This document shows, piece by piece, positions 11,301 to 22,139 of a stretch of 64,000 nucleotides of DNA (the first letter of the stretch is position 1; each line of letters starts with the position of its first letter). The stretch comes from Branchiostoma lanceolatum. Lineage: Eukaryota; Chordata; Leptocardii; Amphioxiformes; Branchiostomatidae. Location of the stretch: the NCBI RefSeq assembly GCF_035083965.1, contig NC_089724.1:23402474-23466473 (forward strand), in the 5' to 3' direction. Made by a program: the position numbers and the translations under genes. The notes beneath the pieces are model-generated. The model had not been told where the DNA came from, searched no databases, and saw only the letters and a program-made list of their open reading frames with translations.

Positions 11301-14300
11301 TACAAATATGATATAACTGGGTCAGTGGGCTGGGAACAGGGCAATTCACACATCCCTTCAAAGTCTAGGGGATTAGGCCTAGGTGCCATGCATAGACACC
11401 TAAAGACAAAGAGTTGCCAGTGTCCAGACGTGAAATCTAAAAATATACAGAGGCAGACAATAGTGCCTGATTAGCACCTACTTTTATGGGGGCAATAACC
11501 CAAATCTACCATTTTGAGAATGATGCAAAATGTTGGAACATGTTCCAACAGTAGAACAATCACACAGATGTTTGAAAACTGTTCTAAATAAAGAGATATT
11601 TGTGCAAATACTTTCATAATATTTCCAAAATATATAGATGAGTTCAAACATGTTAAAACTTTCATTTCTAATTGTTTGAACGGTCTGGAATTATTTTAAC
11701 TGAAATAGTCTTTTCTCTAAAATTGTTCAAACTTATTAGCAATATCATCTGAAAACCCTCTCAGTGACATGGAATTGACTCTACTAAATTCCACCGTAAA
11801 ATGACTCTGCGGCGGGCAAAACATCGGGCGAGAAATGTTGTTCCTTGGTCCCGACACCATCTTGGATTTGGCGCGACCCGGATTTGGCGTACCGCTGACC
11901 TTTCTAAAACACGCTTTTGTGCATGAACATTTACGAATATTCTAGTTATTGATGAAAATTGATATTCTTATTTTCTTTTTATTTCCATGAATCTCACAAA
12001 CCTTTATTTGACGCTGTGTGTTTTGCTGCACTTGCTTACCTTTCGATGCAGTCGCACCGAGCTTGGCGGCGCGACGAAATCACACCGTTCCGTTTTCATC
12101 TATATCTTTAGTTGTCAGATCGAAAACTTTTTGATCCTTTTATCCAGCGGTCGGCGCCCCAAAAAAGACTGGGGCTAGCAGGTGCTATCTAGGGATTTGT
12201 CTTAGGCCTTAAAACTCAATGATGTGCGTGCGCGTGTGTGTGTGTGTGTGTGTACTATTTAATGTAACGTGTGAATGCGGGAAGGCGCTGCGAGAGTATC
12301 AAGGCAACCATTGTTTTGTAGTCAAAATTATGACGAAAATTTGCACACGATGTAGCGGTAACGTTATACAATTATTACAACGATAACGGAAAATCAAATT
12401 TTTGTAGGATCTTTCTGTCAATGAGAATTAAACCTGGTGGGGGTCATGCTGTCTAAATTCACATAATTTCCATCCATTTACGTACTGTATTTGAAAACCT
12501 CGACCTGGAAACATGTGAATCAAATCCTCTTCATGGCGACCACCTGTCCAACGCGACCGTTTTTGCTCGGTCCGCCGGGTGGTCGCCTTGGGCAGGTTTG
12601 ACTGTATATCTGACCTCTTAATTCTTGGTTTTGTACCATTCTGGGCACATGTCAACCCAGGAGGCTCATACTTCGGTACAAACATTTGAAAAGGTATTTT
12701 TTTTCCTATATAGTCGCTGAAGTTTTTATTGCAATATCATTAACTGCAACTTAAGCTGATATGTTTGTGGATCACTGAATGCCTCCGATTGTTTTTATTT
12801 CTATTTTCCTTCTGCCTGCCAACGATACAGTTTTAAGATCTGGGAACCAAGAAATCAAACTAGTTACCTAGGAACTCCAACACACAGCACTCTGTCGTAG
12901 CCAAGCTGCTGGATCTGACTCAGGAAAAACTTCACTGTCTTCTCTGAGAACAGATATTGCTGTAAAGGAAAACCCGAAGGTTAATGACTGTAGAATACAC
13001 ACACACACACACATATGCACACACATACATGTAGATGCATATTCGTATACACACACACACACACATACACAAACACATGCACACACACACAAACACACAC
13101 ACACAAACAAACACACTTAGACTTACAGCATTTGTTTTCTTGTTTTCCCTGGGATGAAGGAGGTGAGTTGGTCTGGTCAGCTGGTCTGAGGTTACAGTCT
13201 GCAGCACATGATGCTGTTTGTGTTCTCCCCACTCACCAGGTAACAACAACAGACTGCAGGCTTCACAGAACCTCCTCTTTGACATGGGAAGGGCTTGAAA
13301 TTCTGCCAACCTAAAACAAGTTTTGGAAACAGGTATCAATAACAAAAGACACAATTCTTTTATTTCTGCAGTAATAACAGTAACTGCTAAGCCCCTTGCT
13401 CTTTCATCTCATATCAATGTACAAAATAAACTGATGAACTCCAATAACCTTCTATTCCTTCTCTACCAGATCTTAGCTCTGCAACCAATGGCAAACCTTT
13501 AGCTAACAAAAGCAATTCTATTAAGTCTGTAAGACCTAGGTTCCAATACACACAAGCTGTAGCCATATGCAAATTACCTAATAAATATTTTGACACTGTC
13601 ACTGCTTGTAATAGTGATAAATCATGCAAACATGTATATTTCTTCATGTTCACACAAATCCTGAAAATCGTTTCATGACATGAGAAATAAAGTTCACCTT
13701 TACCTTTTGCAGAATTCTTTGTGAGTATAAAGTGGCTGAGAGGCTCTGGTGATGTCTGCCCAGGCCTCCTGACGGGCTTCCGACATTTTCTCTCCATACT
13801 TCAGGTAGAAGCTGCACTCTTTTCGATCACGACAAGCGCTGCAGGCATAAAACTTCTCTCCAGAGGGCGCTCCTCGGATGTACCTCTCAAACAACAATGT
13901 AGGTCCTGGAAACATGCAAGTCAAACAGCAGGGTCAGTTCTGGAAACATGCTATTTAACTGAAAAGTGATAGGCAAATTTGCAGAGCAGGCACCCAGAAG
14001 ACTGGCATGACTTCTAGATATGTTGGTATTGTAAAATACTTCTTGGTTGCAGCAACCTGCTTGGTTGCAGCAACCTGCTTGGTTGCAGTGCTAGACAAGT
14101 GATATTTCATCATATTTCTGTATCTGTATCTACATATAGCTGGTATAACCACCATTTGGCATGCGCACCAGCAGCAGCTGGTTATATCACACTGATCAAA
14201 CTGCCACCTTTGCACATTTAACTGTAAGTGTAAGTGTTGTTTAAAGCTATCTATTGAGGACGTCCCTACAGTACTTGGAGTACAGTACAGTGCATTTCCG

Positions 14301-14663
14301 CAACAAGTCAGCATATTTGTAAGTTTTCAACAACTTGGTCTCACTTAGTTGTCATTCTCTGCTAAGAAGTTCAACTGAACAATCAAAGCGCTAAGGTACG
14401 GAAAACACACACAAACACAAATGTAATGCTGATAGATTCTGCTAATAAATAGTAACATATTCTTGCTAACATTCTACGTAGTTGCCTGTCCCCGTTGATT
14501 AAAGAAAAGACAGAAACTTTCTGGTTGGATTCTGTCAGTAAATGACTGACATTTTCAAGGACATACCATGAGGGCAGTGTGGAACTGAAGACTTGTCCTC
14601 CACAGACTCACTGGTCAGACAGACCTCCACACCGCAGCCTGCACTGGTCAAGCGGTCACTCAT
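8327..14663 (-). CDS. ZCCHC4: ZCCHC4, 28S rRNA N6-adenosine methyltransferase (C-terminal exons not found)
   Basis: Eight coding exons on the minus strand: 14567-14663, 13704-13905, 13127-13310, 12868-12959, 9766-9847, 9214-9430, 8786-8871, 8327-8451. All junctions are GT-AG with compatible phases and give 361 residues. The product matches vertebrate ZCCHC4, which methylates one 28S rRNA adenosine in the nucleolus. Visible domains are a GRF-type zinc finger (PHGPTLLF ... [15 protein letters not shown]), a C2H2-like finger ([21 protein letters not shown]), a Rossmann-type methyltransferase segment ([13 protein letters not shown]) and the catalytic DPPF motif in [12 protein letters not shown]. 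The vertebrate protein continues into a cysteine-rich region and a CCHC knuckle; I found none of it between 8326 and 1. The last exon ends GGG TAC AG before gtgagc; unspliced, the next codon is TGA. The missing exons may lie beyond the left edge, which would nest the LRR-Ig gene in an intron, or the tail may be lost. Confidence 0.93.
8675..8774. mobile_element. 100 bp hairpin MITE in a ZCCHC4 intron
   Basis: A near-perfect inverted repeat with arms of about 35 bp starting CAAAGCTGGTAAAAA and ending in its complement, separated by about 30 bp. It lies between coding exons 7 and 8 of ZCCHC4, in the intron. Target-site duplication not resolved. Confidence 0.75.
10026..10408. mobile_element. hAT-type non-autonomous element, 383 bp, TSD CTCAATTA
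   Basis: Terminal repeats TAGAGCTGTGTACC ... GTACACAGCTCTA, flanked by the 8 bp direct repeat CTCAATTA at 10018-10025 and 10409-10416. An 8 bp duplication and TAG-type ends fit the hAT superfamily. The interior carries repeated ggtacaggtcc motifs. It sits in the ZCCHC4 intron between exons 4 and 5. A relative lies at 24815-25070. Confidence 0.88.
10876..10903. mobile_element. 28 bp perfect palindrome insertion, TSD CCTAT
   Basis: Two 14 bp arms beginning CCAAGGAGGTTATA form a perfect palindrome flanked by CCTAT at 10871-10875 and 10904-10908. Copy 1 of the host element (about 495-505, opposite strand) has a single CCTAT and no palindrome, so this is an insertion. Confidence 0.8.
11053..11781. 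mobile_element. 729 bp TA-flanked transposon inside family A copy 2
   Basis: Terminal inverted repeats begin GAGTCAATTCCA on both sides and stay similar for about 30 bp. TA dinucleotides flank it at 11051-11052 and 11782-11783. Copy 1 (around 345-360) shows the empty site with one TA. TA duplication suggests a Tc1/mariner-like non-autonomous element. The interior has repeated ttccaaca words and no transposase. Confidence 0.85.
12526..12606 (+). mobile_element. Family A transposon end fragment
   Basis: About 80 bp matching the GC-rich right end of family A (atggcgaccacctg ... gcaggtttgactgta), in the same orientation as copy 1. Confidence 0.7.
12996..13118. repeat. (CA)n microsatellite, interrupted
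   Basis: Runs of CA broken by short tg/at-rich segments in the ZCCHC4 intron between exons 3 and 4. Frames crossing it are artefacts. Confidence 0.9.
14041..14088. repeat. 18 bp tandem repeat, three copies
   Basis: The unit cttggttgcagcaacctg is repeated about 2.7 times in the first coding intron of ZCCHC4. Each unit is itself partly palindromic (ggttgcagcaacc). Confidence 0.8.
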
Positions 14664-14747
14664 ACTGAAAAAAAAAGAGCAACTTCCAATAATTTCATGA
14701 TTTAGTGCAACAAGACAATCAACCCACCATGACAGTTGAGTGAAAAA

Positions 14748-14938
14748 GAATAAGCTAGTTCGGAGTTGCTACTACGCATGTGCAGTGTCAAAGGTGAAGG
14801 CTCCCGCGACGAAAACAAGACCCGTCTGGGCGTTGTTATGCAAATCGAGACAATGTGGAGGCGAGCACTGTTTCCGTCGCGGGGGCCTTCACCTTTGACA
14901 CTGCACATGCGTAGTAGCAACTCCGAACTAGCTTATTC
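14748..14938. mobile_element. 191 bp foldback MITE just 5' of the ZCCHC4 ATG exon
   Basis: Arms of about 54 bp (14748-14801 and 14885-14938) are near-perfect inverted complements starting GAATAAGCTAGTTCGGAG. They contain ACTACGCATGTGCAGTG. The loop is about 80 bp. It sits in the 5' UTR intron, less than 100 bp upstream of the coding exon acceptor. Confidence 0.85.
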
Positions 14939-14997
14939 AACAATGAAGAGCAGTCTAAACTGGAACAGTCCTACCTGTGTCAGTGACCGAAAATTTA

Positions 14998-15178
14998 TTC
15001 TATTCTACTCTACTCTACTCTACTCTACTCTACTCTACTCTACTCTACTCTACTCTACTCTACTCTACTCTACTGTACTCTACTCTACTCTACTCTACTC
15101 TACTCTACTCTACTCTACTCTACTGTACTCTACTCTACTCTACTCTACTCTACTCTACTCTACTCTACTCTACTCTAT
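14998..15178. repeat. (CTACT)n pentanucleotide microsatellite
   Basis: About 36 units of a 5 bp repeat, with two tactg variant units about 50 bp apart, in the ZCCHC4 5' UTR intron. Confidence 0.95.
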
Positions 15179-15509
15179 AAGCAGGCTAATAATTAAGTAA
15201 TACATGTATCATTATAATTATCTATCAATTACTCGGGGAGGGTGGGTGGTTCATGATGGCGTCAGAAAATCTAACTCAAAATCCATCAGTAACAAATAGT
15301 CAGACTGTCACCCAAAATATCAAACTTGCGGAGCCTACAACACGTACAAGGGAGGCTAATTTTGAAGCAACGAGAGACCCAAGAACCCCCCTCCCCTTAA
15401 GTATTACTGACACACGTGATGAGCTTTGCTCTCTGCAACAAAAACACAGGGACTTTTAAAACTGGATTGCTAAACTGGAATAGTGACATGTTAACCATCA
15501 GACACTTAC

Positions 15510-15640
15510 CCGTCAAAGAAACCCACGCCGCAGCATCTACGAACGAACAGCAGACTTCAAAGTCTCACGTTTTGTCCAGAAGCAGCCATCTTTGTTACCC
15601 TTCGACCTTTCGGAATGGTCCAATAGCTTGAAGGATGAGT
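15510..15640 (-). promoter_or_regulatory. Probable ZCCHC4 non-coding first exon and promoter
   Basis: On the minus strand an AAGATGGC motif (YY1-like, common at animal start sites) lies about 15584-15591. It is followed by a GC-richer stretch ending at 15510 with a strong donor (GGTAAGTG). The ZCCHC4 ATG exon begins just after a pyrimidine-rich acceptor at 14665-14680, so an upstream non-coding exon is expected here. It contains a short upstream frame starting MAAS and ending after 10 codons. The exact start site is inferred. Confidence 0.55.
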
Positions 15641-16380
15641 ATTAGAGAATTTGCACGACGATACCACAAATCATAAAATTACAAATGATGGCATTAAGTC
15701 AATTTAATAAATATAAGATAGTAGTGTATTTGCTTTTATCCATTGTTTTTTTGTTATTCATAATTTTGATTAACGAGGAATAGTACACTTACTTCACCCC
15801 CTATATTTGAAAACAAGTGGTATAGCCATTATAGTGAATGGAGGCACGCGGCTGTAGTTTCCTGGCGTCCACCTGAGGATTGAGGATTCATAAACTTGCA
15901 GGTCGGTATTATCGCGTTTTCCACGTAGATTAGGTGCTTTGGGCCTCGTTGATATGGCATAGCTTTGATATATCATTATGGTACATGTATGACATACTAG
16001 GTGATTTAGCCGTGGCGACTCTTTAATCGGGTATATTTTGCTGTATGTCTAAAGACTCTTTTACATTACCCTCACAAGAGGGTAATGTAAAAGAGTCTTT
16101 AGACATACAGCAAAATATACCCGATTAAAGAGTCGCCACGGCTATAGGTGATTATGATTACCTGAGAGCTTTATAAAAATTGATTTATTTGTTTATTTAT
16201 TTTATCTATTTATTCAAACTACGGATGATAAAAGAGATCCTTTGCGTAAACTTCAGCCAGTTTCTCCTACCTTTGATGTGACCTGAGCTTTGAATGAAAC
16301 GTACACAGCTTTTCTTTATGCAAACTTTACTGTCATTTAGTAATAATGTTATCTCTTTTTTTCTTTTTTTCTCTCCACAG
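15640..16380. other. Region between divergent ZCCHC4 and the kelch gene
   Basis: Contains a 138 bp hairpin element and otherwise AT-rich DNA. The first exon of the kelch gene probably lies here but I could not place it. The region ends in a long pyrimidine tract and AG at 16380, the acceptor for the kelch coding exon. Confidence 0.55.
16007..16144. mobile_element. 138 bp hairpin MITE, TSD TAGGTGATT (MULE-like)
   Basis: Two ~66 bp arms, essentially perfect complements, start TAGCCGTGGCGACTC and meet at a 6 nt loop (16073-16078). The 9 bp direct repeat TAGGTGATT flanks it at 15998-16006 and 16145-16153. A 9 bp duplication fits Mutator-like elements; the superfamily is inference. Near-perfect arms imply recent insertion or arm homogenisation. 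Confidence 0.9.
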
Positions 16381-16412
16381 TACATTGTACAAGTAAGGTA
16401 ACAGAACCAGTC

Positions 16413-18019
16413 ATGTCTGGCAGAAGGTGCAGCTTCTGTGCTCGACCCTGTGAGGAACAACAGAAGGTGTGCGAGTTCTGCAGCAATGCGACCTTCCGGT
16501 TCAGGAGGCCACCAGCTGCAGCTGGCCAGAGCTCAGCCACCACCTACATGGTGATAGACTGGACACGGGACCAGCTGCTTCTTACAGACCTGAACCGCCA
16601 GAGGAAAGCAGAGGAGTTTACAGACATAACTCTCATCTGTACAGAAGGGAAGGCATTATCATGTCATAAAGTCGTGCTCGCTACCAATCCTTACTTCCAA
16701 AAGATGTTCTCCTCCGATATGAGGGAAAGCAAAGAGAACAAAGTCACATTTGACCACATTGAGGTTGACGTCATGGTGGAGCTTGTGTCGTTCCTGTATA
16801 CCGGAGAGATGACTTTGACATTGAAGAATGCCAGTGGCCTCCTTGAGGCAGCGTGCATGCTGCAGTTTGAGCGTGTGCAGGAGATTTGCTGCGAGTATCT
16901 CGGCCACCACATCTGCATAACCAACTGTCTGGAGATGTGGGTTCTAGCAGACATGTTGGGGTGTGATAAACTAGCGAAGAAGGCAGAAGCCATATCAGTC
17001 CGCAGCTTTAGAAAACTATCTACAGGAGATGCTCTCCTGTCTCTCAGTGATGCGTACATGTGTCAGTACATGTCCTCCAGTCTTCTTCACGCCACACCCT
17101 CGGAGGCCGTGAACATGGTGGTGAGATGGTACACTCATGACAGGGACACGAGGAGAAATGCACTGCCTGAATTGCTCTCACAACTGGATCTCAAGACAAC
17201 TGATAAACTTTCACGACAGCCTCCACAACAACAGCAGGACTGGCAAGAAAACATGGACACACAGATAGACCAGTTGGTGAACTTACATAGCCTTTCTGAG
17301 GAGGAGGTATCAGTTATCAAAGGAAGTCTGTCCCGGCAGAATTCACAGCTGGAAACTGAGCCAGACAGATCTACTAAAGAAGAGCCAGAGAGATTTACTG
17401 AAGAGGAATATGCAGTTCTTGCAGCAGGGGAGAAACAGACGCCGCCAGACAGCCGCTGGCATACAGAATTTGGGGGCTATTATAGTAGGGGCTTTGTAAC
17501 CGACATCGGTTTATATGGTCCCAAGTTTGGAGTTGACCATCTGGACTCCTTTGCAGTTGATCTGCCTGATACAGGTAACAAGGAGCTCTTTTTCAGGTCG
17601 GTTTGTTTGTTTGTGTATGTGTTGGTGTGTGTGTCACCAGCACAACACGAGAAGTTGTGGATGGATCTTTATGGTATGTGGTATGTTTGTAGGTGTCAGT
17701 AAAACAAAGGTGAGACTGTTTGATTATGGACACCTTTCTCAGCTTTCCATGGTTTCAATCTCTTGTGTTTCCTTCCGGTATGTGTTTTGAACATGCTATG
17801 GGCATGCATATGGTTTTTAGATAGTTGATTGCTCATGAAATTTAGCCCAAAGTCCAGCTGCAATTGCTCACTTTCTCTCTGCTCTATTTTTCCTTTAAAG
17901 AGAAACTGTTAAAGTTCAGACATGAAAACAGACATCACAAATAAAGATTTGGATTTTTATACATGTGCAGTTTCAGCCTCCTACATTAACCGAAAATGTG
18001 TCAGGGAAAATCTTTTTTG

Positions 18020-18053
<34 letters not shown>

Positions 18054-19189
18054 CCGCAGGCATCAGGTCAGATGCATGGCGGCTGCAGACATCTCCCTCC
18101 AGGATGTTCTGTTTTCGGCCAGAGCCCTCCAGTCGGTTCTACTGACTCCCAGAGTGTCCAGCACATTGAACACTTGGTCCTCCCATCTGCTCCTGGGACG
18201 GCCTCAAAAATATTGAAACGGCCACAAAAATATATTTGATTGCTTTTTTAACCTTCTCCCTGCTGCCTAACTCTGTAAACCGACTTGGGTGCCAAATAGC
18301 TACTTTAGAGAGCTAAAGTAAAGGCACAGATTACAATGTATGCTGAATGATTCAGTTATGTTGATTACTATTTATCGTTCCAGGTCTAACTGGTTGCAGC
18401 ATTGCTGTCTGGGAAGACAAGTTGTTTCTGACAGGAGGTGATGGAAATATGGGTGTCCGTGCCATCCTCTGGTGCTTTAACCTCACCTCGCAGACATGGC
18501 AGTTCCAGGACCGGATGTGTGAACAGCGCTGCTACCATGGCTCTGCTGTCATCGCCAATGTCCTGTACATATTCGGTGGTCGGATGTCATCGTCTGGCAG
18601 GAGCACCGACGAGTTGGAGGCTTGGGACCTGGTGACCATGGAGCCCTTACGGAAACAGAAGCGAGCCCCGGAGAGCTTTTGTCTGGCTGCATCATGTGTT
18701 TGTGAGGGGAAGATCTACGTGTTTGGAGGGGATGGGTGTTGGAGAGAGGAGCCGCTGCCGTGGATCCAGTGTTACGACCCAAAGAACAACACGTGGACAA
18801 AGACGGAGTCTGTCCTGGTGGCCAACAAGGGGTCAGCTGCTGCAGCTCTAGGGGACAGGATATTAGTTGTGGGTGGTGAGTTGTGGTCTGGTGTGTTGGA
18901 GTATACACCACGCACGGCACAAATCAGCACCCTGGCAGGCCTGCACTATCCACGGGCTTACCACGGTGCCGCCGTCCTGAGTGGCAAGGTGTACGTGTTT
19001 GGTGGAAAGGACGTTGGGAACAACGAAGAGACCAAACTGTATAGCCTGCCCACTGAGAGGTACGATGCAGAGTCTGCAACTTGGACCTGGCTGGACGGCA
19101 CACAAGATGACAACCTGAGGTGCTACTGGGAAAAGGTGTTTGGGTTTGGCTGTGCAGTCTTCCCAGCAATACAGTATTCCTTTGATTGA
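16413..19189 (+). CDS. BTB-BACK-Kelch protein (KLHL-like) with N-terminal Cys-rich motif
   Basis: Two coding exons, 16413-17574 and 18384-19189, joined in phase 1 (DLPDTG / LTGCSIAVW), give 655 residues. Kelch-like proteins usually act as substrate adaptors of CUL3 ubiquitin ligases. The BTB domain (about 55-165: FTDITLICTEGKALSCHKVVLA ...) would bind CUL3, followed by BACK (about 170-275), a charged Gln/Glu-rich linker, and a C-terminal propeller with five recognisable kelch GG motifs (FLTGGDGN, YIFGGRMS, YVFGGDGC, LVVGGELW, YVFGGKDV). Unusually, the N-terminus carries C6, C9, C13, C20 and C23, suggesting a small zinc ribbon ahead of the BTB. A strong acceptor ends at 16380 (long pyrimidine tract, CTCCACAG), so the ATG lies in a second exon with a 5' UTR intron. 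The single coding intron holds a LINE fragment. The KLHL subtype was not identified. Confidence 0.9.
18018..18215 (-). mobile_element. 5'-truncated LINE 3' end with (GATT)n tail, in the kelch-gene intron
   Basis: Read on the minus strand, 18211 to about 18072 encodes GRPRSRWEDQV ... DWRALAENRTSWREM and then a stop. This is the C-terminal tail typical of non-LTR retrotransposon reverse-transcriptase proteins. A tetranucleotide run of about eight GATT units (18022-18054) follows, as expected for a LINE 3' tail. No other LINE coding sequence is present, so this is a 5'-truncated insertion antisense to the host gene. The clade is not assigned. Confidence 0.75.
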
Positions 19190-19604
19190 AGCTTCTAAAC
19201 ATGGCTCTCAGAAGTAAGCCTCTGTTTTGAAACAGTAACTCTTATCATACTTTAAATAGTTAGATTGGTTTAATAGTTAGATTATAATTTAATAGTTGAT
19301 TTCTTTAATAGTTAGATCACCTTCTGGTAACATTTTTCCTGTTGACTTTTGCTGTAACCAGATTTGAATATTTCAGTAGAGGGACAGATGTAGATACTAT
19401 AGATTTATGTTTTCTTATTACTCAGATAAACAGTAAAACAATGGAGACATGTACAAATTCTACTTTGTGTTAGTAACTTAGTACGTAGTCTGCTGGGGCT
19501 ATGGGAACATTTCCCCATCCTCACATTGAAACTGTATCACTTTGTCCTAATGCACATATTTACTTTCAACCATGATACACACACTTTTGCTTTATTAAAA
19601 GTTA
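19190..19604. other. 3' UTR/intergenic, no other feature
   Basis: AT-rich sequence after the kelch stop codon, with several ttaatagttaga repeats (19255-19316). No gene. Confidence 0.55.
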
Positions 19605-20286
19605 TTATCACATAGGTAGATGGCGTCGTCCAATCAGAAGCCTCCATTGCCCACAATAAGTGGTCTGTTATCACGCCATAACACACCACTTATGACGTCA
19701 TGTCAGAACACAACCGTTCCATTTTGTAGAGGGGGTATCTTTTTGATGAATCTTTTTCTTAACCTTGTTTAAAAAATCTTTATAACCGTTGCATTTTGTA
19801 GAGGGGGTATCTATTTGATGAATCTTTTTCTTAACCTTGTTTAAAAAATCTTTATTGTCTTAGAATTCCTAAAAATTTCCTTAGAATACATGAAAAAGGG
19901 AAAACAAATTTAAAATTCCCAAAAATGTTCCGCGTGTTCCATTTGCTGTTAGCCAAAGAAACAACGTTCTATCTAAGGTTCCGTGCGTTCCATTTCCTGC
20001 TGGCCAAAGAACCTGTGTTCTATTCAGGTTACCTGAGGTCATGTTGCAGGGAGATTCTTCAATGATAACATTTTCTGACTGACCTGAAACCGACCCTCCT
20101 ATCCTGTGTGGTTGAAATAAATAAATTAGGCTACAGTTGTACATATTCTTCATCATCTTCTGTTAAAAAAGGACAAATGTGAATTCTCAAATGCATTCTT
20201 GATAGTATAAGGGATTTATGCGTCAAACAGAAATTGTCTACTCTTATATGCGTCAGTTTGGATAAGCTATATGATAATAACGTTAA

Positions 20287-20449
20287 TGACCCGCCTCTTC
20301 CACGGTGTATATGGTGTCATAACGCCTGGCCAGGTGCTATAGCCACCTCATAAAACCACCTCGTTCGCCTCGCTCACTCGGTGGTTTTATTCGGTGGTTA
20401 TAGCACCTGGCCAGGTGTTATGACACCATATACACCTTGGGGCGGGTCA
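20287..20449. mobile_element. TTAA-flanked hairpin MITE in unit 1
   Basis: 163 bp inverted repeat starting TGACCCGCC and ending GGCGGGTCA, flanked by TTAA on both sides. TTAA duplication is typical of piggyBac-like elements; the superfamily is inference. The same element is at 21145-21307 in unit 2. Confidence 0.8.
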
Positions 20450-21144
20450 TTAACCCTTAATTATCACATAGGTAGATGGCGTCGACCAATCAGAAGCCTC
20501 CATTGCCCACAATAAGTGGTCTGTTATCACGCCATAACACACCACTTATTGACGTCATGTCAGAACACAACCGTTCCATTTTGTAGAGGGGGTATCTTTT
20601 TGATGAATCTTTTTCTTAACCTTGTTTAAAAAATCTTTATAACCGTTGCATTTTGTAGAGGGGGTATCTATTTGATGAATCTTTTTCTTAACCTTGTTTA
20701 AAAAATCTTTATTGTCTTAGAGTTCCTAAAAATTTCCTTAGAATACATGAAAAAGGGAAAACAAATTTAAAATTCCCAAAAATGTTCCGCGTGTTCCATT
20801 TGCTGTTGGCCAAAGAAACCACGTTCTATCTAAGGTTCCGCGCGTTCCATTTCCTGCTGGCCAAAGAACCTGTGTTCTTTTCAGGTTTATCTGAGGTCAT
20901 GTTGCAGGGAGATTCTTCAATGATAACATTTTCTGACTGACCTGAAACCGACCCTCCTATCCTGTGTGGTTGAAATAAATAAATCAGGCAACAGTTGTAC
21001 ATATTCTTCATCATCTTCTGTTAATAAAGGACAAATGTGAATTCTGAAATGCATTCTTAATAGTATAAGGGATCTATGCGTCAAACAGAAATTGTCTACT
21101 CTTATATGCGTCAGTTTGGATAAGCTATATGATAATAACGTTAA

Positions 21145-21307
21145 TGACCCGCCTCTTCCACGGTGTATATGGTGTCATAACGCCTGGCCAGGTGCTATAG
21201 CCACCTCATAAAACCACCTCGTTCGCCTCGCTCACTCGGTGGTTTTATTCGGTGGTTATAGCACCTGGCCAGGTGTTATGACACCATATACACCTTGGGG
21301 CGGGTCA
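21145..21307. mobile_element. TTAA-flanked hairpin MITE in unit 2
   Basis: Same 163 bp hairpin as in unit 1, displaced by 858 bp, with TTAA on both sides. The loop region cctcgttcgcctcgctcact is retained. Confidence 0.8.
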
Positions 21308-22002
21308 TTAACCCTTAATTATCACATAGGTAGATGGCGTCGACCAATCAGAAGCCTCCATTGCCCACAATAAGTGGTCTGTTATCACGCCATAACACAC
21401 CACTTATTGACGTCATGTCAGAACACAACCGTTCCATTTTGTAGAGGGGGTATCTTTTTGATGAATCTTTTTCTTAACCTTGTTTAAAAAATCTTTATAA
21501 CCGTTGCATTTTGTAGAGGGGGTATCTATTTGATGAATCTTTTTCTTAACCTTGTTTAAAAAATCTTTATTGTCTTAGAGTTCCTAAAAATTTCCTTAGA
21601 ATACATGAAAAAGGGAAAACAAATTTAAAATTCCCAAAAATGTTCCGCGTGTTCCATTTGCTGTTGGCCAAAGAAACCACGTTCTATCTAAGGTTCCGCG
21701 CGTTCCATTTCCTGCTGGCCAAAGAACCTGTGTTCTTTTCAGGTTTATCTGAGGTCATGTTGCAGGGAGATTCTTCAATGATAACATTTTCTGACTGACC
21801 TGAAACCGACCCTCCTATCCTGTGTGGTTGAAATAAATAAATCAGGCAACAGTTGTACATATTCTTCATCATCTTCTGTTAATAAAGGACAAATGTGAAT
21901 TCTGAAATGCATTCTTAATAGTATAAGGGATCTATGCGTCAAACAGAAATTGTCTACTCTTATATGCGTCAGTTTGGATAAGCTATATGATAATAACGTT
22001 AA

Positions 22003-22139
22003 TGACCCGCCTCTTCCTCGGTGTATATGGTGTCATAACGCCTGGTCATGTGCTATAACCACCTCATAAAACGGTTTTATTCGGTGGTTATAGCACATGG
22101 CCAGGCGTTATGACACCATATACACCTCGGGGCGGGTCA
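22003..22139. mobile_element. TTAA-flanked hairpin MITE in unit 3 (loop deleted)
   Basis: 137 bp version lacking about 26 nt of the loop region. Both arms read CATGTGC/GCACATG where units 1 and 2 have CAGGTGC/GCACCTG, so paired changes have occurred in both arms. Confidence 0.8.

Larger units (their letters stand above)
10471..12118 (-). mobile_element. Family A DNA transposon copy 2, with two nested insertions
   Basis: The reverse complement matches 1-898 after removing 10876-10903 and 11053-11781. It starts tacagtcacacctgcctaggcgaccacc and extends at least to ttagttgtca at 12118; its far end cannot be defined because copy 1 is cut by the window edge. It lies in the ZCCHC4 intron between exons 4 and 5. 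No transposase recognised. Confidence 0.78.

Noticed and set aside
14977..15200. Repetitive LLYST-type protein
   Set aside because: Translation of the (CTACT)n microsatellite.
15253..15459. 67-codon frame starting MASENLTQNPSV on the plus strand
   Set aside because: No family match or splice support; it lies between the ZCCHC4 5' exon and a microsatellite on the opposite strand.
19881..21872. Repeated minus-strand protein starting MMKNMYNC
   Set aside because: Appears only because the 858 bp unit is tandemly repeated; reading length differs between unit 1 and units 2-3, so no coding constraint.
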